Assembly: GCA_030605705.1 (NCBI GenBank)
Contig: JAUWHU010000077.1
Span: 1-5,475 of the forward strand
Direction: 5' to 3'
DNA length: 5,475 nt
DNA from: Thermoflexia bacterium
GTDB taxonomy: Bacteria; Chloroflexota; Anaerolineae; B4-G1; SLSP01
Shown: positions 5,448 through 5,475 of the stretch, piece after piece
Layout: every line of letters begins with the position of its first letter
Position numbering within the stretch: the stretch's first letter is position 1
The notes under the pieces: model-generated
What the model was told of the DNA's origin: nothing
The model's input: the letters and a program-made list of their open reading frames with translations, nothing else
Database searches by the model: none
Program-made: the position numbers and the translations under genes

Positions 5448-5475
5448 AAGACCTCGCCGGAGAGGGCGAGGTCTT
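5448..5475. terminator. Probable rho-independent terminator hairpin at the right edge
   Basis: AAGACCTCGCC (5448-5458) and GGCGAGGTCTT (5465-5475) form a perfect 11-bp stem with a six-base GGAGAG loop. It has A-rich bases on the left (GCGAAAG) and ends in TT exactly at the window edge, so it could continue into a T tract on the plus strand. On the minus strand it is followed by TTTCGCGTTT, a poor T tract. It most likely ends a transcript of a gene lying outside the window; direction cannot be settled. Confidence 0.6.

Larger units (their letters stand above)
4893..5475. other. Repeat-rich non-coding region upstream of rarA
   Basis: About 580 bases without a credible gene. Apart from the rarA ribosome-binding site at its left end, it is made of dispersed-repeat words and inverted repeats, described separately. 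Open frames crossing it translate the repeats (for example an AICVICGEKF-like stretch from the CACAGATTACACAG word) and show no protein family features. The promoter of rarA should lie here, but I see no -35/-10 pair I would defend. A minor hairpin GCGTGG/CCACGC at 5004-5021 is also present. Confidence 0.7.

Overview
The window is a run of five genes, all on the minus strand, followed on the right by about 580 bases of repeat-rich, apparently non-coding DNA. In transcription order (right to left) they are: rarA, a clamp-loader-like AAA+ ATPase of replication-fork repair; a 226-residue UPF0173-type metallo-beta-lactamase-fold hydrolase; an unrecognised 173-residue protein; an amino-acid-type (SBP_bac_3) periplasmic/lipoprotein solute-binding protein; and the N-terminal 468 residues of an AlbA_2/Schlafen-type ATP-binding regulator that runs off the left edge. 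No RNA gene, CRISPR array, transposase or plus-strand gene was seen.

The organism looks like a free-living environmental bacterium, moderately to highly GC-rich. The protein style (GC-rich lipoprotein, RarA with the HRWNKAQQD variant) and the intergenic sequence (CCACAGATTACACAG-type, GCAGAGGCGCAGAG-type and heptameric tandem repeats) are reminiscent of Chloroflexota such as Anaerolineae or Caldilineae. This placement is an impression from sequence style, not a search result.

Layout: 1-1406, AlbA_2 ATPase (3' end missing), less GC-rich than its neighbours. 1407-1485, short gap. 1486-2274, solute-binding lipoprotein whose only well-placed start is a non-AUG ATC overlapping the stop of the gene before it. 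2268-2789, unknown protein. 2793-3473, hydrolase. 3474-3554, gap filled by a degenerate 7-base tandem repeat that reaches into the last codons of rarA. 3555-4892, rarA. 4893-5475, non-coding, with a dispersed repeat, a ~216-base imperfect palindrome holding a duplicated GC hairpin, a second nested palindrome, a small T-tract hairpin and a strong terminator-like hairpin at the edge.

The hydrolase, unknown protein and binding protein are so tightly packed (3-base gap, then an overlap) that they very probably form one operon. rarA and the AlbA_2 gene are separated from this core by ~80-base gaps and need not be functionally related. No complete multi-gene system of an unknown kind is evident; the most unusual signals are the repeat structures and the non-canonical start.
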